Source: Mimachlamys varia
Lineage: Eukaryota; Mollusca; Bivalvia; Pectinida; Pectinidae
Direction: 5' to 3'
Length of the DNA: 64,000 nucleotides
Assembly: GCA_947623455.1 (NCBI GenBank)
Contig: OX392541.1
Span: 10,420,719 to 10,484,718, forward strand
Positions 33,640 to 44,229 of this stretch are shown here, piece by piece (within the stretch, counting starts at the first letter, position 1; each line of letters starts with the position of its first letter). Made by a program: the position numbers and the translations under genes. The notes under the pieces were generated by a model. It did no database searches, was not told the origin of the DNA, and saw only the letters and a list, made by a program, of their open reading frames with translations.

Positions 33640-34670
33640 AACTGTGGAGAAATAAATATACTGTTATTTTACATTTAGGAAACTGCTGGGAAATAACTAT
33701 GTGGTAAAAACTGCCAAGTAAGAAAGAAAAATGGAAGAAAATTCCCTTTCACATTCCACAGAAAAATTTGCTGAGAGAGAAAACTGCTATTTTTTATGGT
33801 GGAAGCCAGAATTATTATAGTTCTACCATTATTTAACATGGTAAAAACTGTTGAGTCCACTGTTATGTTATATGGTGTAAACTGCTGAGAAACTACTGTT
33901 TTATATGGTAAAAACTCAGAGGGAATAAGTCTACTGTGGTTTTATATGGTAAAAATTGCTGAAAAATAAGTCTACTGTGATTTTATATGGTAAAAACTGC
34001 TGCAAATAAGTCTACTGTATTATATGATGAAAACTGCTGAGAAATAAGTCTATTGTTTCATATGGTGAAAACTGCTGAGAAATAGGTTTACTGTTTTATA
34101 TGGTGAAAACTGCTGAGAAATAAATCTACTGTTTTATATGGTAAAAACTGCTGAGAAATAAGTCTACTGTTTTATATGGTAAAATCTGCTGAGAAATAAG
34201 TCTACTGTTTTATATGGTAAAAACAGCTGAGAAATAAGTCTACTGTTTTATATGGTAAAAACTGCTGAGAAATAAGTCTACTGTTTTATATGGTAAAAAC
34301 TTATAAAGGGAATAAGTCTACTTTTGTTACATATGGTGAAAACTGCTGAGAAATAAGTCTACTGTTTTATATGGTGAAATCTGCTGAGAAATAAATCTTT
34401 GTGCTATATGGTAAAAACTGCTCGGAGAAATAAGTCTACTGTTTTATATGGTGAAATCTGCTGAGAAATAAGTCTATGTGCTATATGGTAAAAACTGCTT
34501 GGAGAAATAAGTCTACTGTTTTGTATGGTAAAAACTCTGAGGGAATAAGTCTTCTGTTGTTTTATATGGTAAAACTGCTGAATTATTAGTCTATTGTAAG
34601 TTTTTGTGGTGTCAACTGCTGAGGAATAGGTTTACTGTTCTTTCATAAGGTGTAAACTGCCGAGAAATAA
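33640..34670. repeat. 38-bp minisatellite, unit 1
   Basis: The consensus unit includes GTCTACTGTTTTATATGGTA followed by AAAACTGCTGAGAAATAA. Central units are near identical and flanking ones diverged. Counterparts are at 44,230-45,310 and 55,325-56,100 with different unit numbers. Confidence 0.9.
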
Positions 34671-35962
34671 GAAGCATTATCAGAAAACACTTTGGTGAAT
34701 AATTTCAATGTTTTGAGAAAACATCATAAAGCTAATAATCATGTATAGTTAGCAATATCATTATATTGTTGTGTCGGACTATCTGATAGCTAGTTCTAAA
34801 TCATCATGTGTTAGTTCGAAACTGTACTAGTGGTTATCGACAAATAACTTGGTGTAGTCAGCATTTTGTCTATAATTATAGAGATATGTATGTATGTCAC
34901 ATAATGTATATATGTATTATATGCCAACCATCTATATTTCTTAACTTAAAGTGAGACGAAAATATACCGACTCTGACTTTCCCTTGGTTGACCCCAAGCT
35001 GATCAGCCAAAGGGATTTTTGGCAACATTTTTTCGTATATATATTCATAACTTTGTTTTTATGTTTTATGTATATTCCATGTATGTGATGTTGCATTTTT
35101 TTCGTGTCTTGATAAAGTGGCAGACAATTTATTTGTCTGTATTGTAGCTTTTACTTCAACGATCATATATGTATGTATAGGTTTTATATGTATTTTATAT
35201 CTTTATGTATGTTTGTGTTCTGGTCGTGTTCTAGCTATACAATTCTGTGTATGCTGCCAAACGAGATGATTGTACATTTATACAGAGTACATAGCTGATA
35301 GTAAAGGACTATATATGGTGTTATTGATCCAATCAACCAGATAATCTATATACATCTATTTACTTCTGATACCAGTGATAGTGTATTAGAAAGCCTTGAT
35401 TTTATGTTATTTCTAAAAAACATAATTCAATAGTGATTATTTTAAGATTTTTGCGCTGAAAGCATTCCACTAACTTTGCGATTGTGCTAATTATAGTTTC
35501 TGTATTAAACTTTCAATAGAAAGTATTGTGAGTGTGCCAATTCATCGTTGTGCTTAAATCTATTTTTAGTTCGCTTAATTTTGCGCTAACATTTTTGTGC
35601 ACCAAAATAAGTATATTTGCAGTTCTACTTTTTTGTCTTAGCATGCAAACATAAAAAATCATCTTGCTTTGAAGAACATATTTTTTTCTCTGTGAGAAAA
35701 GATTGATTTTCACTCTGTATTTATATCATTGTATTTTGAAATCATATACAAGAAAACATTTCAAATGTGAAATCTGGGTGGATGGGGGAGGGGGGAGTCT
35801 TTAGTTAAAAAACTGAAGATTGTATCAGCAGATCAGTGAAGTAAGGAATTTTTTTAAAGGTTTTAGTTAGCGCACACATCCTGTTTCCCTGAAAAGTGTG
35901 TGGGGGGGGGGCACTTATAAGGTCAAATATGGTATTGTTACATTTCCAAGTTCGTATTATCA
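34671..35962. other. Unit 1 spacer, no gene seen
   Basis: AT-rich sequence conserved in unit 2 and partly in unit 3. The minus-strand frame at 35,513-35,713 occurs in both units but shows no coding features. A G-run (about 35,900-35,910) precedes CACTTATAAGGTCAAATATG, an inverted relative of the module at 26,684. Confidence 0.5.
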
Positions 35963-36315
35963 CATCCCCGATATCCGGGGGTTACTCTCACCTTCGCTCT
36001 CTACACCCCTGGAATATGTCATGGCAAAACTGCAGTCTCACCTTGTTGATGAGGCAAGAAAGAAAACTAATTTGACCCCTTTTGATGTACATCAAGGAAT
36101 CTGGCAGTTACATAACGGTAAAAATTGACAAGCTTTGAAGTCAGTTGTGGCTACTCCGAATCTTCAAAAGACAGGTATCAGCCTAGCCATTGGTCAGGTT
36201 TTCTTCTCCCTAAAACCAATCAAACTGCTATCTTCGTGCCTTCAGTTTTGCCATGACAGATTGCAGGGGTGTAGAGAGCGTAAGTGAGAAATTTAAACCC
36301 CAGGATATCGAGGAT
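35963..36315. mobile_element. 353-bp TIR element, copy 2 (unit 1)
   Basis: Same family as 23,226-23,522: CATCCCCGATATCCGGGGG at the left and CCCCAGGATATCGAGGAT at the right, with CTCTCTACACCCCTGGAAT inside the left end and its inverse near the right end. Its interior differs in part from copy 1. Confidence 0.75.
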
Positions 36316-37087
36316 AGTATTATCATGAAATGATCAGTAGCCTACCTGGTAAGTCTCATCAGTATTGTAGCCTAGTACAACACAATCATTGTTCGTACAG
36401 TTCAAGTTTATACATCTGTATATACATATAAGTTATGGAATTTATGTAAATGTTCCAAAATATCAGTAATTGTACTAGAACTATGCACATATGTTAACCC
36501 TCCCTCACTAGGAAGGAGACTCCCTCATTTTGACAAAAAAAAATTACCAATATTCCTTGAAACTCTCTCATTCAAGTCTAAACTCACACAAACTCAAAAT
36601 TTTACATCCTGTGGTCAAATGATCTCTTAGTTACTGAAGGGAGTGTATATTGATCATAACAGGTGTGTCTGAATCAAATTAATGTTGACATTTGTTGCAT
36701 AAAAAATTGAAGGATGATTAAATTGGGTAATTTCATACAATTTCACCCTCAATGGAAATGTGAAATGAGGGAGACCTCCAGCTCATTGGAGGTTTCAGAG
36801 GTTGACTGTGTGTGGGTCTTGCATGAGATGAATATGGTTTATCGAGTTTCAATATTCACATATTTAGAATACATCCACATATATTGTTGCCGTTTTTGGT
36901 GACTTTATCTTCCTCCATTTCAACACGTAGTTTAAAGTTACATTCTTATAAAACTAAACCATTAAATGTTTTAGTTGCTACTTGTGTGTTATAAGCACAA
37001 ACAAATATCTGAAGAGTTTTTAATTCTTCAAACACAAAATGTCTTCTTTATAATTATGTGTGTACATGGTCACTGGTACTTTAGGGT
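36316..37087. other. Unit 1 spacer
   Basis: Nothing recognised. The 62-codon frame at 36,714-36,902 is disrupted in unit 2. Confidence 0.5.
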
Positions 37088-37270
37088 CCACTTTACTGGT
37101 TTGCATTGAATTGTAAGCTTCCAGTTGTCAAAAACAGACAACTTTAGTGCTTTTACTCGCCAAAAATATTCCTCTGTGTCTTAAATCTAGACAGTTGAAC
37201 TTAGATATTAATGCTATTAGCTAAAACATCTTGGTAATTACTGAACGTAAATGATTCAGTTGTACAAGTC
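37088..37270. repeat. Diverged right half of the 2,991-type MITE
   Basis: Shares the order TTTACTGGTTT, TTCCAGTTGTC, CAGTTGAACTTAGATATTAA and the terminal ATTCAGTTGTACAAGTC with the element at 2,991-3,449. The left half is missing here and lies 5.5 kb downstream at 42,808. Confidence 0.55.
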
Positions 37271-37560
37271 AATTATCATTTACCATTTAGTCATACACAG
37301 ATTTTAAATGAACAAATATCATTATTATATTTAGTAATTTATCATCTTGTATATATGGTAGTGTATCTTATTTCACTATGTACACCTGTAGCAATATGAA
37401 TATGGCATTAGATATCCCAGGTATGTAATGATTTATAGGTCACCTCGACCCTTTTTTCGGAATGATCTGATATTATATAGCCTCTAAGTCACTAGTCACT
37501 TAACACTTTTTCACAATCGCTTGGAGCACGCAACTTTTTATCATCCATTTCTATTTCATT

Positions 37561-37640
37561 ATCTCATTCACCCTGAAGACACATGTGGACTCTTCCAATT
37601 CAAAAGTTGGATTAGTTCATTTTGAAATTTCAAGGGTGAA
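37561..37640. mobile_element. Palindromic miniature element, unit 1
   Basis: The ends CTCATTCACCCTGAAGAC and TTTCAAGGGTGAATA, with the internal GACTCTTCCAATTC, place it in the family at 21,581 in inverted orientation. The unit 2 and 3 copies are at 48,626 and 57,951. Confidence 0.7.
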
Positions 37641-38477
37641 TACAGTAGAAGCACAACAAATAACGGAGATTTTAAATGAGTTTTTCATTGTCTTATTTTT
37701 CATTTATCTTAAAATCATGTAAAATGGGTGTTGTCAACAATGTTATTTTGATGAATTATATCATAGTAAGGGAGTTAACTCTCACAAATTTCACGTGTAT
37801 TACGGCTAGGTAGCACCACAATATAGATCATTTCCCTGTCCTGTTGGATCATTTCTGTGGTTGCTATGGAAACTGTTTAAAACAAGGACAATTACTATTT
37901 ACAATAGAGGCCAAAAATATTTATTGGAGTTTATCATCACAAAAATGTAAAATAAAAATATTTTTGAACATTTGAATTCAAATGCAACTGTTTATCTGCA
38001 TATGGAAAAAAAATTAAGAAATATTAATAAAGCATTAATCTTGATTCTTCCTATTTTTACAAGTGAAGATTACTTTATAAAATCATGTCCAATGGCAAAG
38101 TTTATTTTGGGGATATTATCTGGTTTTATTTGCACCAAAGTTGTGAAATATACCCTCATCAAATTGTTTATTTATATATTAAGTCATATATAAATACATA
38201 CATATGTATTTGAAAATTTTCTTTTAGTATATTCATGAAGAAGCATTGTATTGAATTTGCTAAGAGTTGTATTGAAATGATTTTTTTTGTGAACATGTGA
38301 CTGATCATCATGATCATGTGACCATTCTAGCAGATTGAATAGGTCATATGACTTGTACAGTCACCTATATGGTTGTGAGACTCGTCCCTATTTGGATAAG
38401 TTGACTTAAACAGCGTTGTTATTTATAAATAAATGTGAAATATGAAATCAGACTTTTGTGTATTTTTTGTGACAGGC

Positions 38478-38513
38478 CCAGGGACGTATATGTGAGCACA
38501 TATACGTCCCTGG
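38478..38513. repeat. Perfect 17-bp hairpin, unit 1
   Basis: CCAGGGACGTATATGTG, a two-base loop, then its exact inverse. It is unchanged at 49,546-49,581 and 58,873-58,908, and is flanked by direct CAGGCC copies. Confidence 0.85.
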
Positions 38514-38775
38514 ACAGGCCTAAGATGAGCTATAACCATTGTGAGTTATATAATCTTGTCCGGCATTCTGATAATCAATTTTGAATGACAGACATTCTTA
38601 GGCACGAGAAGCCTGTAAGACATGCTTATGAAAAATGTGTCATGTGTAAAAAAAAAAAACACCAGAGAATACCAAAGCGTCAACAACCATAATCTGAACT
38701 ATTAAACTAGGGGCAAAAAAGGAAGAAAGGAAAGATTTACATGGAGACTCGAAAAAGCACAAGAAAATAAGACCA

Positions 38776-38942
38776 GGCCCCGGTTTCATCAATGTTCCTT
38801 AACTTAAGGAAATTCCTTAACTTAAAAATCAAGAGGAAACCATTACAGAATTTAAGGGGAAAATCCTAAGCTAAGGAACTTTCCTTAAATTCTCTAATGC
38901 TTTCCTATGGAGAAGTTAAGGAATGTTGATGAAACTGGGGCC
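38776..38942. mobile_element. 167-bp TIR element 'GGCCCCGGTTTCATCAA', unit 1
   Basis: The left end GGCCCCGGTTTCATCAATG is mirrored by CATTCCTTAACTT-type sequence ending GATGAAACTGGGGCC. Internal TTCCTTAACTTAAGGAAATT modules repeat and pair. A non-autonomous DNA element is the simplest reading. Confidence 0.75.
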
Positions 38943-39180
38943 AGGTGTTCCGGAAGAGTAAGCATATTGTTTCATCAACGACACCTGCCATGTAAATCTT
39001 GGTCACATCCAAGTAAGCATCAATCCTCAAAATGAGAACCGAGTCATCATTGTCAATTATGCTACAAAGGAAATGTGTGAATCTAAAAGCTTTGATCAAG
39101 TCTCATACAAACATGAAATATCAAATTCTTCATGCTTTAGATGTACCAGTTAGTATATTGGCCTCCCAATACATTTACAT

Positions 39181-39242
39181 ACCATATTGGCCATAATTAG
39201 TGCCCCTCCCCCGGGGGGAGTATTGGAATGATATAAGCGCCC
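39181..39242. repeat. CCCCGGGG-centred dispersed module
   Basis: CTCCCCCGGGGGGAG is a near palindrome with GCGCCCC further on. The element is conserved in unit 2 (50,250-50,310) and altered in unit 3 (CCCCCGCAGGCG). Confidence 0.45.
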
Positions 39243-39356
39243 CTTCTAATCATGACACAACTGAATGATTCTATATTACAGTACAGCAAACTTCACTGGG
39301 CATGTTTACAAGGGAAAAAACAACAGTTATTGAGGAAAAATATGCTTGAATATTTT

Positions 39357-40597
39357 AATACTTTGACCCCTGTGACCTTGACGGAAGGTCAAGGTCATTC
39401 ATTTGAACAATCTTGGAAGCCCTTCATCCCAACATACAACATGCAAAATTTCAGTACCCTAGGCCCTTCCATTATTGAAAACAAATTACTTGAAGATTGT
39501 ATGCACATTTGACCCCTGTGACCATGAAAGTGAGTCAAGGTCGTTAATTTGAAGAACTTTGTAGCCTTTCATCCTTGCATGCTTCAGTCCAAATATCGAT
39601 GTTCTTGGTCTTTTGGTTATTAAAAAGAAAAGTGTTGAACATTTCAACACTTTTGACTCCTGTGACCTTGAAATAGGCCAAAGTAATTTGAACAAACTTT
39701 GTAGCCCTTAATCGACCTTGAAAATAGGTCAAAGTAATTTGAACAAACTTTGTAGCCCTTAATCGCAGTCTACTACTGACCTGATATCGGTAACCTGAGC
39801 GTTTCTGTTATTGATAACAAGTTGCTTGGAGATTTCAATACGTTTGACCCCTGTGACCTTCAAGGCATGTCAACATCATTTATTTAAACAGACTTGGTAG
39901 CCCTTCATCCTAGCATGCTACATACCAAATATCAGTACCCTGGGCCTTTTGGTTATTGAGAAGAAGTTGGTTGAAAATTTTATGCACATTTGATCCTTGT
40001 AACGTTTGAACAAACTTTGTAGCTTTTCATCACAGCATGCTATTTGCCCATTTTCGGTTCCCTTGGCCTTTTTAGCCTAACAATTCTTGTGATCGCTTTT
40101 TCTTGAGAAGCACTTGATGGATCTTTCTCAAACTTTATATACATGTTCCCCTTGGTCCGTAGTTGTGCATTGTCAAGTTTTTGAGCTGATCCGAAAAATA
40201 ACATGGCCGACAGACGGCCTTCTTGGATTTTGACAGTAATAGTTTGTGCTCGTTATATCATTAGAAGTACTGGGTGGACCTTTCTCAAATTTCATATGCA
40301 GATTCCCCTGGGTCCCTAGTTGTGCATTGTCCCTTTTTTAGCTGATCCGAAAACAACCTGTCAGACAGGCGGCCATCTTGGATTTTGACAGTAGTTATAG
40401 CACGGACTTAGATAGCAATATAATTCCGTGGTTATAGATAGAGATTTTTCAGAGATATGTCAGTTACAGATGAACCCGGACTATTTGGTTATTGCGATTA
40501 AGTTGATTAAAATAAAAAGTTGATGCCAGACGGAAGATGGACAAGCGCTACAACCCGCTTAAAAGCTTACTTGGCCCTTCGGGCGAGGTGAGCTAAA
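39357..40597. repeat. Composite dispersed repeat, unit 1
   Basis: Five diverged modules of about 110-190 bases start with TTTGACCCCTGTGACCTTGA-like sequence and contain GTAGCCCTTCATC and AAATATCAGTACCC. Two modules of the ATGGCCGACAG..CGGCC type follow (about 40,195 and 40,350), then a tail AGACGGAAGATGGACAAGCG and CCCTTCGGGCGAGGTGAGCT. From memory the same modules are common in bivalve genomes. The 86-codon frame at 39,252-39,512 runs into it and is unchanged in other units only because the duplication is young. Confidence 0.7.
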
Positions 40598-40755
40598 AAA
40601 GTGAAACAAATCTGTTAATTGATAACTTAATTATGGATGTTTGAGGTGGTTTAAGTGGCAACTTGTTCGAATTATGAAAGTGCTGTAAAGATAATTTTTA
40701 CTCTTTTAAATCAGATACATATTTGAATGTAGCATCTGTCTGAGCTATTTTTGTC

Positions 40756-41098
40756 CACAGGGACCTGAGAATTTGTGACAGCTAGTTTTGAACCGAAACT
40801 AGGATGTTTAGAGTAATTTTACACTTTTCGGGGGTTTAGTTCAATCACAGTTGCTTGAGTTTCCGTCAGTATATATATAAAAAATGTTTATATATGGAGA
40901 ATCGGCCCCGTGATTACATTACTGTAAAGGGAGGCTCATTTCACACATATATATTTATCATTTACTGGCAGAAATTCAAGCAACTGTGGTTCAATTTTCG
41001 ATAAAAATGCCCCTCGTCAATGGTAATAAAGACTTTTTATCGAAAATTTAATTAGTTTAGGTTCAAAACAAGCTGTAACGAATTTCCATGTCCCTGTG
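40756..41098. mobile_element. Foldback element with a nested inverted pair, unit 1
   Basis: The outer ends CACAGGGACCTGAGAATTTG and AATTTCCATGTCCCTGTG are inverted. Inside, CACAGTTGCTTGAGTTTCCG and its inverse (CAGAAATTCAAGCAACTGTG) bound a 150-base insert. It is related to the larger palindrome at 41,334, sharing CGATAAAAATGCCCC. Confidence 0.7.
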
Positions 41099-41333
41099 TT
41101 TTGGTCCATATTGTAACCAATTCATTAATCATCGATACAAACACGTGTTCCTGTATAGCCGTCCATCAAACCATTGATAATATATTGTTTCAAATATCTG
41201 AAATATTCAATAAAAGGCCTCCCTCCTCTCGCAGACTGCTGATAAGCCCCTCCAATGTTATAAATGGAGTTATTTAATAGTCGGCTGATGTAGTAAATCA
41301 GTCTGTTTGTGCCCCCTCTCCGGTTATAGTAAG

Positions 41334-41583
41334 CACAGGGACCTGAGAATTTGTTACAGTTAGTTTTTGACCTAAAGTAAGGTATTTAGAGTAATTTTAC
41401 ACATGTGGGGAGTTTAGATCAATTTTCGATAAAAATGCCCCCTCAGTGGTCATAAAAGCTATTATGACCACTGAGGGGGCATTTTTATCGAAAATTGATC
41501 TAAACTCCCCACATGTCTAAAATTACTCTAAATACCCTATTTTAGGTCCAAAACTAGTTGTAACAAATTCTCGGGTCCCTGTG
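41334..41583. mobile_element. 250-bp near-perfect palindrome, unit 1
   Basis: Almost the whole stretch folds on itself. The inner arms (41,401-41,455 and 41,462-41,516) are 55 bases of exact complement around a 6-base loop, and outer arms pair with few mismatches to CACAGGGACC at the ends. Copies in units 2 and 3 (52,405-52,654; 61,714-61,963) have lost some pairing near CCCCAAATGTG. Confidence 0.9.
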
Positions 41584-42600
41584 ATAGTAAGAGATATATA
41601 GGGCCATACAACATCAAAGACTGACCACGACTTTGTAAACAAAAGATGACCCATCACTTCCCTCCACCACAGCTAGGACAGTGCGTGTGACTATAATTTT
41701 TATTCGTGTTGTAAACAGTACCAGACGCTTATCCAGAACTTTTTTCAAGTTGGTGTCACCATTTCAGGTTTCTACTTTGCCACAAATGGTATCTGAAGCA
41801 TATATGTCATTTTGCAATTAGAGGATCTTACACAAGTGTCGATGTAATATGGAATTTATTAAACAAGTTTAGTTATTTAATATGTCAGGAGCTTTTAGGC
41901 GACCTATTAAATTATTCGGCGAGTTAAAAAAATTGACACGAGTGTAAGATTATTTTTATCACATGACTTATATTTATGAGAAAATACACCAAAACTCTCA
42001 AATTCATTCTCTGTATAAGAAAGGCAACTTTCTACTTCGACGGTAAGATTTTCAGTACTGAGACAATCATATGACGTCATTTGTTTATGGCGTCACAATA
42101 GTGATATTACACGTGTGTAGTACCATTTTCATGACATGGCCGTATGACATGACTGAACGGGTCAGTTATGTGATAATAGACATTTATATGGTTAGAGGAT
42201 TTGTTGTAGCTTTTTTGGACCTAAACCAATGTTTTCAGAGTAAAGTTTACAATTTGGAGGATGAAGATCATTTTTCGATAATATAAACCCAAAAGCGTAA
42301 AATTTCCACTTAAAACTTTAGTTTGCGTCCAAAAACATCTATAAGAACTATTTAGGGCCTTGTGGTATATACTGAGTTTTGCATTTATTTTCGATATTCT
42401 CTTTCTTAAACTAATTTTTTATCTTGTAAATTTCAATTTCATTTTGGCAATTAATCTATTTCATTTTTTCAAGGAGAACTACTATCCTTGTGTGTTTTCA
42501 AATGAATTCGTGCTATTGAATAATCTTAATCTATATTCCTAGCTGTAAAAGTGTAAAACAGCCAATCTTAAAGTGATATATAGTTACGTACTGATACTAT
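41584..42600. other. Unit 1 spacer
   Basis: No gene recognised. TGACGTCATTTG at about 42,073 resembles a CRE. Frames at 42,071-42,286 and 42,360-42,542 recur in unit 2 but drift without codon-level constraint that I could see. Confidence 0.45.
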
Positions 42601-42635
42601 TAGCACGGACTTAGATAGCATCTAAGTCCGTGCTA
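42601..42635. repeat. Perfect 15-bp hairpin TAGCACGGACTTAGA, unit 1
   Basis: A 5-base loop separates exact inverse arms. In unit 2 (53,633) one arm base is changed, and in unit 3 (62,942) the outermost base is changed. The arm sequence also occurs singly at about 40,398. Confidence 0.8.
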
Positions 42636-42807
42636 TTAGATAGTCAATGTACTTTTCAAAATATTTCTTACTTGTAGGCCTATTGGCTGACTTTGGTTTC
42701 TGTTGGGTATTTGAAAGCTAATTTCGTTTGTCAAATTCTCAAAGAATCTCGAAGTCGGATTTTCTAGATCGACACGCTACAAATCACAGGCGTTAGAATA
42801 TGGTTCA

Positions 42808-43069
42808 GGACTCACACAACTAAATGAGCCAATGACGGCGTGTTTCATACGTTTGTAGTCCCTACTGAAAATGTGTTCCGGCTAAGTACAGTGATTCTGA
42901 GTAATTTAAATAGGTAATTGTTGACCTTTTCTGCATTGAATGAAATCTGTAGCTATTTAACTTTACAAAAATATATACTTTTGGTAGATTTTGATATGTG
43001 ATGGCGGATTGATATGGGGTCAAAAGTCAGAGGGTGTTGCCGTCCCATTTCACTGGTTTGACATGTAAA
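42808..43069. repeat. Left half of the 2,991-type MITE, unit 1
   Basis: Begins GGACTCACACAACTAAAT and follows the first 250 bases of the 2,991-3,449 element closely (GTGATGGCGGATTGATATGG, GTCAAAAGTCAGAGGGTGTT), then breaks off after CACTGGTTTGACATG. Confidence 0.8.
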
Positions 43070-43126
43070 TAAACCCTTTATTACATTTTTGCCTGTGAAA
43101 TATAGAAAATTATCAAACTGATAAAA

Positions 43127-43166
43127 CTTATATTTTCACTGCACTGATGAGCAGTGAAAATATAAG
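43127..43166. repeat. 16-bp hairpin with GTGAAAATATAAG repeats, unit 1
   Basis: CTTATATTTTCACTGC and its exact inverse lie around an 8-base loop. GTGAAAATATAAG is then repeated in tandem, twice in unit 1 and three times in units 2 and 3. Confidence 0.75.
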
Positions 43167-43536
43167 ATTTTGCCGTGAAAATATAAGTTTTTTTCAGTGT
43201 AACGTGAAAAAGTGACCCTGCATCAAAAAAATACCCAGGGTCATTGTTCTACGTGGCAAAAGTTACCCGGGGCCGTTATTTCACAATAGAAATCTTACAT
43301 GGCCATCTGTAGAAAAATGACCCCACTCGATATTTCTGTTATTCGTCCCGTGAAAAGTGACCCACCGTAGATTTCAACGGTAGGTAGTTTTCAAACCGGG
43401 TCATTTTTTCATGATACACTGGAACTTTTGTATGAGTTATTTCCCCTTGATCGAATCGAACTTGGCAATGTAGGCTCGGCATTGGTGTCGTCTGCTAGAA
43501 CCTGTCTAAATATTGGGGAAAGATGATGTTGAAGAA

Positions 43537-43692
43537 ATGACAACAGCAGTAGATATTGATGAGATACTGCTTCAGGATTTAATAAGTAATGAATTGGAAG
43601 ATGAGAATGGTTCAACTTTTCCGATCAACTTCTGTGTACCCGATCGCACGATCGGTTGTGATTTCACCGGATTAGACCATGTCCAGGCCTAG
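43537..43692 (+). CDS. Possible small ORF or exon fragment, 51 codons
   Basis: Begins MTTAVDIDEILLQDLISNEL and ends VPDRTIGCDFTGLDHVQA. It is more acidic and less AT-biased than surrounding frames and stays open in all three units (54,591-54,746; 63,900 to the window end). No domain is recognised. It may be a captured exon or chance; the duplication is too young to show constraint. Confidence 0.25.
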   Translation: MTTAVDIDEILLQDLISNELEDENGSTFPINFCVPDRTIGCDFTGLDHVQA

Positions 43693-44229
43693 CTACTTTC
43701 CAGTAGGCAAGTAAAGAAAACAAAATAATAAAAGTATTTTAAGGCCTCTTTGGAAATTATGTGCATGTCATTTCCGCGTATTGAGTGTATGGCAGATTTT
43801 TTTTAATATTTTCACTCGTGCTACGCACTCGTGAAAAAATATATTGGAAATTAAACGGCAAACCATTGAATATCCTCTATATACAAAATACAAACAGAGT
43901 CTAAAGTTTTAAAATATTTTTCAAACCTGATGTGGCTGTTTAATTTTTTGTTTTTGTGTTACATTTTCAGTTCCATCCAATAATGTAACATTATTAAACA
44001 TTCTACTCTTGTCTGTGATATTATATTCTCTATATATTACTGTTTTAATACAGTATAGTTTGAATTTATTTTTTGTATGACCAATCTTAAACAATTTTGT
44101 GTAAATCACGAGAACAGAAATATTTCTTTATAAGTGTTTGCTGGAAATACATAGTTTACGAAATGAAGTAAAAATCATGTAATTTGGGAGTTAATGTTGG
44201 TGGGGGGGGGGGTCTTTTATATTTCACAC

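Larger units (their letters stand above)
33287..43883. repeat. Tandem unit 1 (10.6 kb) of a direct triplication
   Basis: Similarity to unit 2 begins near TACAAACAGAGTCTAAAG (33,291) and continues in the same order to about 43,860, apart from small indels. In order it holds a 38-bp minisatellite, a TIR element, a MITE right half, a palindromic miniature element, hairpins, a composite dispersed repeat, two foldback elements and a MITE left half. It lacks two insertions shared by units 2 and 3. No host gene was recognised in it. Confidence 0.9.

Noticed and set aside
33640..34670. CRISPR-like array of 38-bp repeats
   Set aside because: Repeats are head to tail with no spacers; it is a minisatellite.
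39252..39512. 86-codon frame conserved at 50,320 and 59,629
   Set aside because: It runs into a dispersed repeat and is conserved only because the units are recent duplicates.
42071..42286. 71-codon frame recurring in unit 2
   Set aside because: It is broken in unit 3 by a one-base deletion near 62,515 and shows no sign of constraint.
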